Part shown: one piece after another, positions 41,601 to 51,500 of the stretch | How positions within the stretch are numbered: position 1 is the first letter of the stretch | Layout: every line of letters begins with the position of its first letter | DNA from: Burhinus oedicnemus | Lineage: Eukaryota > Chordata > Aves > Charadriiformes > Burhinidae | DNA length: 64,000 nt | NCBI GenBank assembly: GCA_008921705.1 | Contig: VFFE01007640.1 | Coordinates: 551,884 to 615,883 of the forward strand | Direction of reading: 5' to 3' | Position numbers and translations under genes: made by a program | The notes under the pieces: model-generated | The model's database searches: none | The model's input: only the letters and a program-made list of their open reading frames with translations | Told to the model about the DNA's origin: nothing

Positions 41601-43324
41601 ATATCCTTTTAATACTCAAATACATTCACACTGGCAACTTCAGTACACTGACTGATGTGACATTTTAAAGTATTTCAAGGAGGATATTTGGGTTTCTGAG
41701 TCTATATTTTAAAATTGTCAAAATACATATCCTCATAAAACAGAAGAAATTAAAGTCTTGATGTACTTAAAGACTGACCCAGATTGCCTTAAAACAAACA
41801 GAAAATCCACAGATTTTTAAGGCCAGAAGGGACCGCTATGATTGCCAATCTAAATTCATGCACAAAGGAGCCCGTAAAATTTCACCCAAAAAATCCTGCA
41901 GCAAGTATTTTGAAACTGAATTACAGCTAAACATCTGGCACAGAAACATCCTTTGTGTAAATCACCCAATTCAGGATTAAGACTTAAAATATGAAAAGGC
42001 AGTCTTAATTTTCCTTCTGTAAACAGGTAGAATACACAAGCCTCACCAGTACCTCTGGGTGACACGTTCACAGCACAGCAGGATGAACTATTAAGGGATG
42101 GTACTCCTCCATACACGTTCCCATCTTTACTACATGTAGTTGTAAGTAATTACATGAATGATAATACGATTCATTAATATATTTCAGTTTTGAAAATTCA
42201 TTTCTACACTGTCATCTGTTAAAATACAATCACAAAATCCCATTTATTGTTTTTTGTACAAAAACTAATTCTAGCAATCTGCACGTTTTTATCATTATCT
42301 ACATAGTAAATGTTAACTCTCAAGTAATACTGAAGGGTTATTCCTACAAGGAAAAGAATCCATAGTCACATCGACTGTATCCCCATTTCTGTTGTGTAAC
42401 ATTCACTTTTTGCTTCTTCCCCCCCGTTTTGGTATCATCAAATCCAGGGATGTATCAGATCCAGGGACATCTGGACAGATGAGCCAAACAGAAAAGGTTC
42501 CCATGACGTTTATTCTATTAGCCTATTCTGAAATTTTAAATCAGTGTCATATTTGCAAGGAACCAGAAATAACCTAAGGTCTACAAGTATTTTCAGAGTA
42601 AGAATTTGCCCTCATATGTTCCTCAGTTCTTGTTTGAACACTGGAAACCACATTTTCCAAAGCTGCTTCTATACTTGCTGTAATCACAAACTTCAGGAGA
42701 GAAGGGGCAAAATGTAAGACTGGTCGTCTTTTCTTAAATGTTGCCATACCACAGTCAAAAATATAGTACTTTTATATTGTACTAAAGCATGGAAATCAAA
42801 GTTAGTTAAAATCACATTTAAAAAAACACGTTCAAATTGCCTTCAAAACACAACTCGCGTAACTTTTATTTAAAATTAGCCTTGAAACTTTGTTATTTAC
42901 TTATGCTGCTACTGATGGCTGATGTTTATTTGCCAAACATGTAAAGAATACATAATTGACTAAACCTATGATTTTAAAATTCATTAGCGTTTGTAAGAGA
43001 GGCTTCTCATAAAATTAAACGCCCAGCTTTTCTCTTGGTGTCTGTTCAAGATCTCTCATGGCTGATCTTTACAAAATAACTATTTGAGGCTAAATTTGAC
43101 ATGACAAGTCTTAAAACATGGCATAAAAATACTTTTAAAAACTATTACACTTACAAGTGCACAGATTTTTCTCCCATTTTCAGCGCAAAAGAAAAACAAT
43201 TTCAATCCCCCATTAAAACACTTTTAATATGAAATAGTAAGTACTAGAAATCCACAATCTAACAAAATGAGGACGCAATATGAGACATGAAGCTTCATAG
43301 CCCACCTTTCTTCTTGACTGGCAT
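26471..43324 (-). CDS. DLG2: DLG2 (PSD-93) L27 isoform, first two coding exons (partial gene)
   Basis: MAGUK scaffold protein of synapses; the N-terminal L27 domain of this isoform class mediates hetero-oligomerisation with CASK/MPP-type scaffolds. Seen here: a start exon (43324-43306, ATG CCA GTC AAG AAG AAA G) and an L27 exon (26602-26471), both phase 1, joining G|AT to give MPVKKKDTDRALVLLEEYC and on to FKSSLFQALL. This agrees with what I know of mammalian DLG1/DLG2 L27 starts (MPV-K/R-K...DTxRAL-LLEEY). Splice sites fit: donor AAAG|GTGGGC, acceptor TTTTTAG|AT, donor CTTCTAG|GTAGGT. The PDZ, SH3 and guanylate-kinase parts lie outside the window to the left; I searched for the next exon (DIQEFYEV...) and did not find it. 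Gene order with TMEM126A and CREBZF matches human 11q14. The upstream divergent CpG island is the likely promoter. Identity is close to certain; transcript structure upstream of the ATG is inferred. Confidence 0.9.
27988..28037. repeat. TG/AT/CA mixed simple repeat
   Basis: aatgtgtgtatatatatgcacacacatacataaaaatata, directly next to the CR1 fragment at 28038. Confidence 0.85.
28038..28282 (-). mobile_element. CR1 LINE, short 3' fragment
   Basis: Begins tcatagaatcatagaattgt on the plus strand, followed by the CR1 3' UTR and the last part of ORF2, ending abruptly at about 28282. It directly abuts a TG/AT simple repeat (27988-28037). Confidence 0.92.
29255..29345. repeat. Possible ancient amniote repeat fragment (tttgtacagcgcctagcacaatgggg type)
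   Basis: ggatttgtacagtactttgc followed by acgatggggcgtaatcctgt parallels a common reptilian repeat end (tttgtacagcgcctagcac, aatggggtcctgatccatga). Same repeat world as 20545 and 23487. Judged by eye only. Confidence 0.4.
34700..35115 (-). repeat. Old, diverged CR1/L3-like LINE fragment
   Basis: Pieces in order on the plus strand (ggacaactacttcttgtcct, gaggacttgtcatgtccctc, ccattttcccaagctaaaca, gttccagcccctgcaacttt) parallel the reversed ORF2 end of older amniote CR1 elements (attacttcttgtcctgcc ... tcatgtccccc ... ttttccaagctaaacaatcc). Diverged and without a clear 3' end. Confidence 0.6.
37031..37511 (-). mobile_element. CR1 LINE, 3' fragment
   Basis: Starts with atcatagaatcatagaatgg on the plus strand (CR1 3' end in reverse). 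The minus-strand frame encodes MDPLERVQRRATKMIRRLEQ, LGLFNLEKRRRQGDLI and RFPRDVVDAPSLEVFKARLD. It is cut at the 5' side near 37511, where unrelated sequence begins. Confidence 0.93.
41808..41985 (-). repeat. Ancient CR1 3' UTR fragment of the reptile/turtle type
   Basis: The text acagatttttaaggccagaa, gggaccgctatgattgccaa and aaatttcacccaaaaaatcc resembles the reversed 3' UTR of CR1 families common in turtles and crocodilians (ttaaggccagaagggacc ... tgatcatctagtctgac). This differs from the galliform/neoavian CR1 copies elsewhere in the window. Assignment is from memory of consensus wording, not a search. Confidence 0.65.
43306..43324 (-). CDS. DLG2: DLG2 first coding exon (start codon microexon part)
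   Basis: Nineteen coding bases on the minus strand encode MPVKKK plus the first base of an Asp codon, followed directly by GTGGGC as splice donor. The exon probably begins in 5' UTR: a strong pyrimidine tract (about 43527-43562 read on the minus strand) leads to an AG at 43515-43514, so the exon may span 43513-43306. It is too short to show as an ORF; the call rests on the conserved MPV(K/R)KKD start of L27-type DLG proteins and on the phase match with the exon at 26602-26471. Confidence 0.88.
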
Positions 43325-44539
43325 TCTTCTTCCTACTTCTCAATGTGGTTGCAAGCACTTTTTTACAGGTATTAACGATGCACTACTGGAACACTTTGCG
43401 AGGTCAGGAACTGGCTATCTATTGCAAAACACTTCTACAGTTCAGTTAGGAAATGCAGCTTCAATCTTCATTTCTATGAATACTTGCTGTTTTCTTGTAT
43501 TGGACTTCTGATGCTTCCCAGAAATAAGGGAGAAAAAAAAAAAAAAAAGGAAAAAAGAAGCTTTTTGATTTAAGAGATGTTTTCAATTTCTTTAAAATAT
43601 ATTTGAATCTATAAAAATACAAGAGAAAATTTTCCTTGGCAATATAAAACCTTATTAGAACTCCTCTTCTGGCAGCAAAGTTTGAAAATTAAAAGATTTT
43701 ATGTAATACAATTAAGGCACAGTCCATCTCTAGGCAGCTGTCTTAATACTCCACCTGTACATGCTCAAAAATACATTACTGGCAGGACAAAAACTCCCAA
43801 ATAATCCAAATAAGGAGGAAGACAAAAACAATCCAAAGTGACTCTTTAAACTTCTTTCACTTCTTGAATGAATTTTGCTAGCTATGTATTAGGTGACTAC
43901 ACAGCAGACTGAAAGGGTCCCTTTTTCCTCACCAGACAACAGCCTTCAAATATCACCCTCTTACCCAACGGAAGTCACTGGCCAGTCACTTTCATTTTTA
44001 TTATCTGCAAGCCACCCAGCCTTACGGTCTTTAATGTCCCTCTGATCCTCCCATGTATTAAAAGAGAGGATTGAAAATGAGGAAAGCAATCCCTTGACCT
44101 GGAATTATTAAAGTGACAGTGCTGCTCACTGGGCACTTTGGCAAAGCAGATTGCGTTATACTGGAGCCATTTACTTCATGCCATTTCTTCCCTTGCACAA
44201 CAGCCACCTCGTGAAAGAGGAGTAAGGAGACTTAGGAGAAGAGCTTCAAAATAGGTTCATTTTCAGAGATACTGAAGTATTAATGAAATAAAAAGCCATG
44301 AGATCAGTCCAGAGTTTCCCACTCAGAAGCGCAGCTCGTTGGCTTCAGTATGAGCCTCTCTCTCTCTCTCCCTTTTTCTGGAAAAACAAGAAGACAGAAA
44401 CACAAACGGGATAGATTTTCCTCGTCTAGCGCGTTAGGAAAAACTATGAAAAAGGTGGACAAGCTCCAAACGCTTCCCTTCCCCGCATGAGGAGCTGCGA
44501 TGCACATGACAGGGCTTTGCTTTGCATCGTCTTCTTTAG

Positions 44540-45600
44540 GAGATGGAAACTGTATTTGTGAAGGGGGCGGCTCTGTTTTGCTCTTTAACGTTCACAATTG
44601 GGATCCGTCTGTCCCCGCTTCCCTCCAAGCGGGGACTCTCCCCTCCCTCCTCCCGATCCAAAAGGGACCGTCTGTCGCTTTCTGGAGCGGGACGAGGCAG
44701 ACAGGGCTGGCTTGCTCGGTGGAGGACTGGGATGAGGTGCAGGTGAACTGCAGGAGCCGGGCTTAGGCTTACGGAAGAGGACGATTTCCCCCGGGCTGCT
44801 GAGGGACAGGCAAGAGGCAGGAGCTGAGGGGATGAGGGAGGGGATGGAGGTGGGACGAAGCGAGACGCAACCGGGGAGGAGGGGGGGCTGGATGGGGACG
44901 GGACGGGGAGCACAAAGGAATTGGTTGAGAGGGAAAGGGGCGGCAAGGCGGGAAGGGAGAGGGCGATGCAGGGACTGGGATGGGGTGGGGGAGGGAAGCG
45001 GGAAAGGGGCGCGGGGTTGAGGGGAGGCGGCCGCAGGCGGGGTGCTGAGGCCTGGGTGAGGGGAGGGGGGTCAGCGGGTTACCCCGAGGACTGGGCCTCC
45101 CCCCATCGAAGGCTCCTCGGGGGAGTCCCCGCGTCCCGGCCGCCGGCTGCAGGATCCCCGCTCAGCCCCGTCTCCATGGAGGAGCCGCCGCCGCCGCCGC
45201 CATCCGCCGCCCCTAGCAACGAGCACCGGGCCGGGCGCTGACCCCCCGCCCGCCGGCTCGGAGCCAATCGGAAGCCGCCATGCTGAGCCGGCGGGAAACG
45301 CCCAATCAAAGGTGTCCTCTGAAGCCCTGGGTCATGTGAGGGGGTAAGATGGCGGCGCCCGCGAGGAGGGGCGTGAGGTGGGAGGAGCCATGTTGTAGGT
45401 GGTGGGGCCTTCTCAGCGGGAGCGGCACGGTAAGGGCGGGAGAGGGTGTGGGGTGGCCGCCGTCGGCGGGGACAGCTCAAGGTCGTGTAGGTCGGAGCCC
45501 GGCCCCGGCGGGAAGGCCGTGAGGGTGAATGTGGTGCGGGGGCGGCGCGGCGGTTGGTAACGGTCGTTAACGGCTTTCGGTGGGGTTTAAAACTCGGGGG
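44540..45600. promoter_or_regulatory. CpG-island divergent promoter of DLG2 and TMEM126A
   Basis: An abrupt change to G+C- and CpG-rich sequence after 44 kb of AT-rich DNA. Toward the TMEM126A side it carries CCAAT boxes at 45264-45268 and 45302-45306 (NF-Y type, 38 bp apart), an E-box/M-box-like TCATGTGA at 45332-45339, and AAGATGGCGGC at 45346-45356, the YY1 element typical of positions just downstream of a start site. Toward DLG2 a possible minus-strand splice donor (CTTCC|GTAAGC at 44772) would suit a 5' UTR exon of DLG2. No TATA box is seen, as expected for a CpG-island promoter. The divergent role is inferred from gene orientation. Confidence 0.8.
45340..45429 (+). other. TMEM126A: TMEM126A exon 1 (5' UTR or N-terminal coding), start approximate
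   Basis: The donor CACG|GTAAGG at 45430 follows the YY1-like motif by about 75 bp. The transcription start is not visible; it is put at about 45340 because this motif normally lies just downstream of it. The exon contains ATG at 45349-45351 in good Kozak context (AAGATGG); its frame stays open for 27 codons to the donor and continues in frame into exon 2 (see findings). A second ATG at 45389 (ATG TTG TAG) would make only a two-residue ORF. Confidence 0.7.
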
Positions 45601-45983
45601 GTGAGCCGCAGCCTCCCGCTGTGAGGGCTTCTGGCCTGAACCGGGGCCTGGGGGCCTCCAGCTGCCTTACAACGGCGTGCAAGGGGACAGGGACTGACAG
45701 CTCCGTGAGGTAATGTCTGTGGTTTGCCTAAAGAACAGGCCTCGAGGCTGGCACCGGCTCTGCCGATCCCGGGTGAGGCCCTGCTGCTCGTCCTGCATCC
45801 CAGCCAGCCCACCTCGAAGCAAGTGCGATCCCGTAGATAGGCTGTAGGACACGGGCTTCAAATTATAAAAGAAACTTAAGGTAAGTATGGCTACCAAAAT
45901 AAGTCTGGGAAACTTTCCTGTGGGGAGAAACATCTAGAAGAAGCATTTGAATCGCTAAATAACCAAGTTTAATCAAAAGCTGT

Positions 45984-47045
45984 TGTGGTGGGTTGACCTC
46001 AGCTGGCTGCCGGGTGCCCAACAAGCAGCTGTCTCCCTCCCCCTCCATCAACAGGACAAGGGGAGAAGATAGGATGAAAAGCTCATGGGTCAAGATAAGG
46101 ACAGGGAGATCACTCACCAGTTACCATGATGGATAAAACAGACTAGACTTCAGGGAAATTAATTTAATTTATTACCAATTAAACAGAATAGGATAATGAG
46201 AAATAAAAACAAATCTTAAAACACCTTCCCCCCACCCCTCCCTTTTTCCCAGGCTCAACTTCAGTCCCAGTTTCTCCACCTCCTCCCCCTGAGTGGCGCA
46301 GGGGGACAGGGAATGGCAGCTGTGGTCAGTTCATCACACGTTGTCTCTGCCTCTCCTTCCTCCTCAGGGGGAGGACTCCTCACACACTTTCCCTGCTCCA
46401 GCGTGGGGTCCCTCCCACGGGAGACAGTCCTCCATGAACTGTTCCAGCATGGGTCCCTTCCACAGGGTGCAGTCCTTCAGGAACAGACTGCTCCAGCATG
46501 GGTCCCCCGTAGGGTCACAAGTTCTACCAACAAACCTGCTCCAGCATGGGCTCCTCTCTCCATGGGGCCACAGGTCCTGCCAGGAGCCTGCTGGAGCACA
46601 GGCTCTCCGTGGCATCACAGCCTCCTTCAGGCATCCACCTGCTCCACCTTGGGGTCCTCTGTGGGCTGCAGGTGGATATCTGCTCCACTGTGGACCTCCC
46701 TGGGCTGCAGGGGGACAGTCTGCCTCACCATGGTCTTCACGGGAATCTCTCCTCCAGTGCCTGGAGCGCCTCCTCCCCCTCCTTCTTCACTGACCTTGGT
46801 GTCTGCAGAGGTGTTGCTCTCACATATTCTCAATCCTCTGTCTCAGCTGCTGTTGTGCAGTGTTTTTTTCCCCTTCTTAACTATGTTATCCCAGAGGTGC
46901 TCCCACTGTCACTGATGGTCTCAGCTTTGGGTGACGGTGGGTCTGTCTTGGAGCCGGCTGGCATTGGCTCTGTCAGACACGAGAGCAGCTTCTGGCATCT
47001 TCTCACAGAAGCCACCCCTGCGACCGAAACCTTGCTGCGTAAACA
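45984..47045. mobile_element. Solo endogenous-retrovirus LTR in TMEM126A intron 1
   Basis: About 1.06 kb beginning TGTGGTGGGTTGACC and ending GCGTAAACA, flanked by near-identical 5-bp sequences (gctgt at 45979-45983, actgt at 47046-47050), as expected for a target-site duplication with one later mutation. It contains degenerate tandem units built on GCTCCAGCATGGGTCCC between about 46400 and 46760. No gag, pol or env is present, so it is a solo LTR. I recall closely similar LTRs as common in Neoaves; the family name is not asserted. Transcription orientation is uncertain: a TATTTAAG-like box is not clearly preserved, and AATAAA occurs on both strands; minus is my slight preference. The open frames across it are low-complexity shadows. 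Confidence 0.85.
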
Positions 47046-47721
47046 ACTGTATGCTTTCTGACTTAATATATGTCTCTGGCTAAGGGTACCAATAAAGAGC
47101 TTCTGTAGCTGTGGAATATAAAAGCAGAGTAGATATCATCTTCATGATTTCTTTAAATGTTTACAAAGTATGGATATATCTGTGGTTTTTATCCTTACAG
47201 TTCTATTTGACAGTTAAGTCAATTTAAACCTGGAGTATAGCAAAAATCCATATTTCCATTCGTGTCTTCCTTTGTGCCTCTGGCATTAGGGATCATTGTG
47301 TTAGAAGGTGGTCCAGCTGGAAAAAACACTACACATCCCATTGTTCCTCTGAGCAATTTTCACCTGTGTGTTTCCTGATCCAAGCTGCTATATGGCCCCA
47401 GGGTTGGAGGTGCTTGGGCAGGAGTGTCTGGAGGGTGAGACCATCAGTTTTCATCAGAGCAAGTACTTAAGTTGGCTTAGAGCGATTGTCGAACCACAGC
47501 TGCAACAGCACTAAAGAAAGCGGTTTTGTAGGGTTCATGTAGTCATAAATATCATAGACTTCTGTAGCTGGATTGCGCCCTTTGCATCTGAAAACTCTGC
47601 TGTGAAAAATAGGAAATGCATTTGTGATTGCATAGTGCTAAAAGAGTCTAAAAGTTTATTTGATACATACTGGGGCTGCGTAACTTTGATTACATTTGTT
47701 TGTTTGTTCTTTATGATCCAG

Positions 47722-47846
47722 GACTTCAAGATGACAGGAAGAGAGTTTCTTGAACTAGATTCTCCGCAGAACAGACTATATTTGGAAAGATTTAAGCGGA
47801 TGAAAGTCATACAGAAGACGTTCAATGAGCTTCCTAAATCAGATCA
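47722..47846 (+). CDS. TMEM126A: TMEM126A exon 2 (coding from 47731)
   Basis: Acceptor gttctttatgatccag before 47722, donor GATCA|GTAAGT at 47847. Encodes [20 protein letters not shown] through LPKSD and the first two bases of Gln39. The nine bases before the ATG (GAC TTC AAG) are in frame with exon 1. Confidence 0.93.
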
Positions 47847-48536
47847 GTAAGTGCTGGTAAAATAAATAAAGATAAGTGCATCAAATATTTCAAGTCTTTT
47901 GCAGGCTTTTCTTTACCCTTACTCTTGTATTGCAAATCTTTCTTGCAGTTATAAAAATATGTAATTGTGAAAATGCTTATTACTGCCTAGAACAGAGAAC
48001 TTGTTTTGTGTTTTTTAAGTGTGGTTAGTTGACTGTTATCTCTGGTCCTGCTCAGCTGGTTTCTGGCATGTCCTCCCCAATGCCTAAGGTTCTGGGATGG
48101 CTGATCAGCCCTGACTGGCTCTTACCGTTCATACAGTCCTGTGCTAGAGCTAATAAATTTTCTAGGAAACCGAAATGTTGGTGAGCATAAGGCAGATACC
48201 TGTGGTTCTGCAGGAGTCATCTTGTGTCCAGCAGGGCTGGCCTGGGGCCAGAACTGAGTGGGCATCAACCTGCTAGTTTCCGCATTTCAGGAAGGCGAGA
48301 CTGAGGTATCCAGGTGGTGGTGGACGAGTCAGCCAGAGTCATGCAGGCTCATCAGCGGGGTTCTGGGCAGCACAAAAACAGCTAAATGCCTTCTGGGCCT
48401 CACAAACAACCTTTTTGTGTTTTGTGATATTGCATTTCACCGCAAAACCTTACTGAACCTGAACTGGTTCTGTAAGGAGCTGTTTGCACGTGTGTATCAT
48501 CTTGGATAAATTCTGTATAAGAGCAATCAGAAGCTG

Positions 48537-48569
<33 letters not shown>

Positions 48570-51500
48570 TAGGATTTAATTGCTGGCTAAAAAACCTGCC
48601 AGTAAAGAAAGAACAAGGCCAAGGCTTTATCCTTCCTATTAGTGTCAGTGGTGCAGCTTTGTGTAGGATCTGCTGTGCTCACATTCAACTTGGAACACTT
48701 CTCCAGAAGAGCTGAGGAGCTGAGGGGGAGGCAGATTCCTCAGTGGTCAGGTGGTAACATCTTGGTAAAAACTGTGGTACCTAGGGACTGCTGGGCCTTG
48801 GAAAGAAATACCTGCCGGGGTGTGTGCCTTTATTTGAAAGTGCCCTGGCAGGTGGCACAGAGTCTGGTTGGAGGTGTGTGATAAGTGGTGTTTCACAGGG
48901 CTCAGTACTGGGTCCAGTCCGGTTCAACATATTCATCAATGACCTGGATGAAGGGGTAGAGTGAACACTCAGCAAGTTCCTGATGACACAAAACTGGGAG
49001 GGGTGGCTGACACACCGCAAGGCTGTGCTGCCATTCAGTGTGACCTGGACAGGCCAGAGAGTCAGGCAGAGAGAAACCTCATGAAGTTCAACAAGGGCAA
49101 GTGCAAGGTACTGCACTTAGGGAGGAATGACCCCATGCACCAGTACAGGTTAGGGGTTGACCTGCTGGAAAGCAGCTCTGCAGAGAGGGACCTGGGAGTG
49201 CTGGTGGACAAGAGGATGAGCATGAGCCAGCAATGTGCCCTTGTGGCCAAGAAGGCCAATGGCATCCTGGGGTGCATCAAGAGGTGTGTGGCAAGCAGGT
49301 TGCGGGAGGTTCTCCTCCCTCTCTACTCTGCCCTGGTGAGACCGCACCTGGAGTCCTGTGTCCAGTTCTGGGCTCCCCGGTTCAAGAAGGACAAGGAACT
49401 GCTGGAGAGGGTACAGCAGAGGGCCACAAAGATGATTAGGGGGCTGGAACATCTTTCTTATGAGGAAAGGCTGAGGGACTTGGGTCTTTTTAGTCTGGAG
49501 AAGAGAAGGCTCAGAGAGGATCTCATCAACGCTTATAAATACTTAAAGGGAGGGTGCCAGGAGGTTGGCACCAGTCTTTTTTCAGTGGTGCCCAGTGATA
49601 GGACAAGAGGTAATGGGCACAAACTTGAACATAGGAAGTTCCATCTAAACATGAGGAGGAACTTCTTTCCTTTGAGGGTGGCAGAGCACTGGAAGAGGCT
49701 GCCCAGAGAGGTGGTGGAGTCTCTGACTCTGGAGACATTCCAAACCCGCCTGGACGCCATCCTGTGCAACCTGCTGTAGGTGACCCTGCTCTGGCAGGGG
49801 GGTTGGACTAGATGATCTCCAGAGGTCCCTTCCAACCCCTGTGATTCTTGTTTTTAACACTAGGGAGCTAGTATAAAAACAAAAGAAGCAGACAAAAAAA
49901 ATCCAAGCAACCCTCCCTCCCAAAACTAACAAATCTCCCCCCGCCCCCCGCCAAAAAATAAAAAAACCAACCAAACCCATCCATCCTCTCTTTCTTTCCT
50001 TTCATGCAGTGTAGCAGTTCTGTACATCAGTAAGCCTGAGTAGATTCTGCTGGTCCTGGGTACGTTAATAGGCTCTAATTTGGATTCTCATATACACTGC
50101 TAAATTTTAATTTCAGTCCTCTACACGTATGTATACGCACACAGGCATTTCACTGCCTGTGATTTTAAAGGTATGAAATGGCTGGTTTGCGGAGTCTGTA
50201 CTCTGGGGATGTTCTGTGAATGACATTACGTATTGGGAGAATGGTGATTTGAAAAGCAAATAGGCCCCTTTTTGTTTAAAACCCCCAAAAAAGAAACATG
50301 CTTTCTAAATAAGGGCAAGAGAGATCTGACCAGACAAGTTCTTTTGCTAAATAGCATCAGAATTGAATTGTTAGTAGCTTGTTTTCATGCTTGAAAATAC
50401 TTTCATTCTTGGTACGTATCAGATTTTCCTATTCAAAATGAGAAATAGTTGGTGTTATTGATGTCAGATGTTTTTAATGGTTTAGGTTTTGTAGAATTAG
50501 CACCTATATCTCTGAAGCCTTTTTTGTATGGTTTGTGTGTGCTTAATGTTACTCTAAGCATTAAAATGTGGAAGTTTTAAATAGGTGGATTTAAAAAAAT
50601 CATGTATTTTAATTGCTAAATGGTTTGGAGATTGTCACATTTGATAATTTTGCAAATAAATATGACATTTGGCCTAGTATAAATTTTGTGACTGGTTAAG
50701 CATTTTATTTTCTTTGGGGCTTTAGCAGTAAATCCAACTTATGACGCATTTTAAAAATACACTTTTAACATAATAATATTGGCACAGCCTCAGAATCGGA
50801 GTGCCTTGCAGTTAATTGCTTTGCCTGGCAATAGTTGTCATTTCAGGAATTTTAGATTTGTAGAAACCTAAAGCAAAGAGTTGTTTCCACTCATCAACTG
50901 TCTGTGCCAGGTATAATGCTAAAGATAATGCACGATTTCCTTCTGCAAGTCAAAAGAAATAAATCACAAGCTGCTCATCAGGCTTGTAAAATTGGCAGGC
51001 TTTCCCACCCCTCTCTTGCATTACCTGCTGTGATGGAAGGTACTCGGGTGGAAGCTGTTTCTCAAGATATTAAATGCTGACTATCTCTGACCAGACTTTC
51101 TTCTGTTCTGCCTTCACCATATTACAGATTGCAACAGGAGTAGCTGCTCTAAACCCTATGTTAAAAAAAGGGTACGTAACAGAATCCAGTCCCTCTGTTA
51201 CCAAGAGAAAAATAGAAGCTCCAGTTCTCTAAAGCAGTATGTAACCTTTAACTAGCGTAACCTCCTAGCGAGGTAGGACCTTAAAGTCACGTGTTCCATG
51301 CACACAAGGAAGGCTTACAGCCCCTCAGTCTACAGAATCACTACAAATGATCTGCCACCAGCTGCTGAGATTGTTATTGCAAGATCTCCGTTGCCATAGT
51401 TGTCCCACCTGATCTGCTCTGTAAGCTCTTCTGTTGAAAGTAAATGCATACTTTTGGGTAAGCAGGCTAGAAACAAGGATGATTACAGGAGCTAGCTGTG

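Larger units (their letters stand above)
26603..43305. other. DLG2 intron between start exon and L27 exon (16.7 kb)
   Basis: Bounded by the donor at 43305 and the acceptor at 26603 on the minus strand. Contents: CR1 copies at 28038-28282 and 37031-37511, older CR1/L3-like fragments at 34700-35115 and 41808-41985, and otherwise AT-rich sequence without a supported gene. No alternative DLG2 first exon was recognised inside it. Confidence 0.8.

Noticed and set aside
45079..45480. 133-codon minus-strand and 106-codon plus-strand open frames in the CpG island
   Set aside because: Pro/Arg/Gly-rich frames typical of GC-rich promoter DNA, overlapping each other on both strands; no conserved protein features.
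46293..47061. Long open frames of 166, 200 and 171 codons
   Set aside because: All three lie over the tandem units of the solo LTR and are repetitive; no retroviral or host domain.
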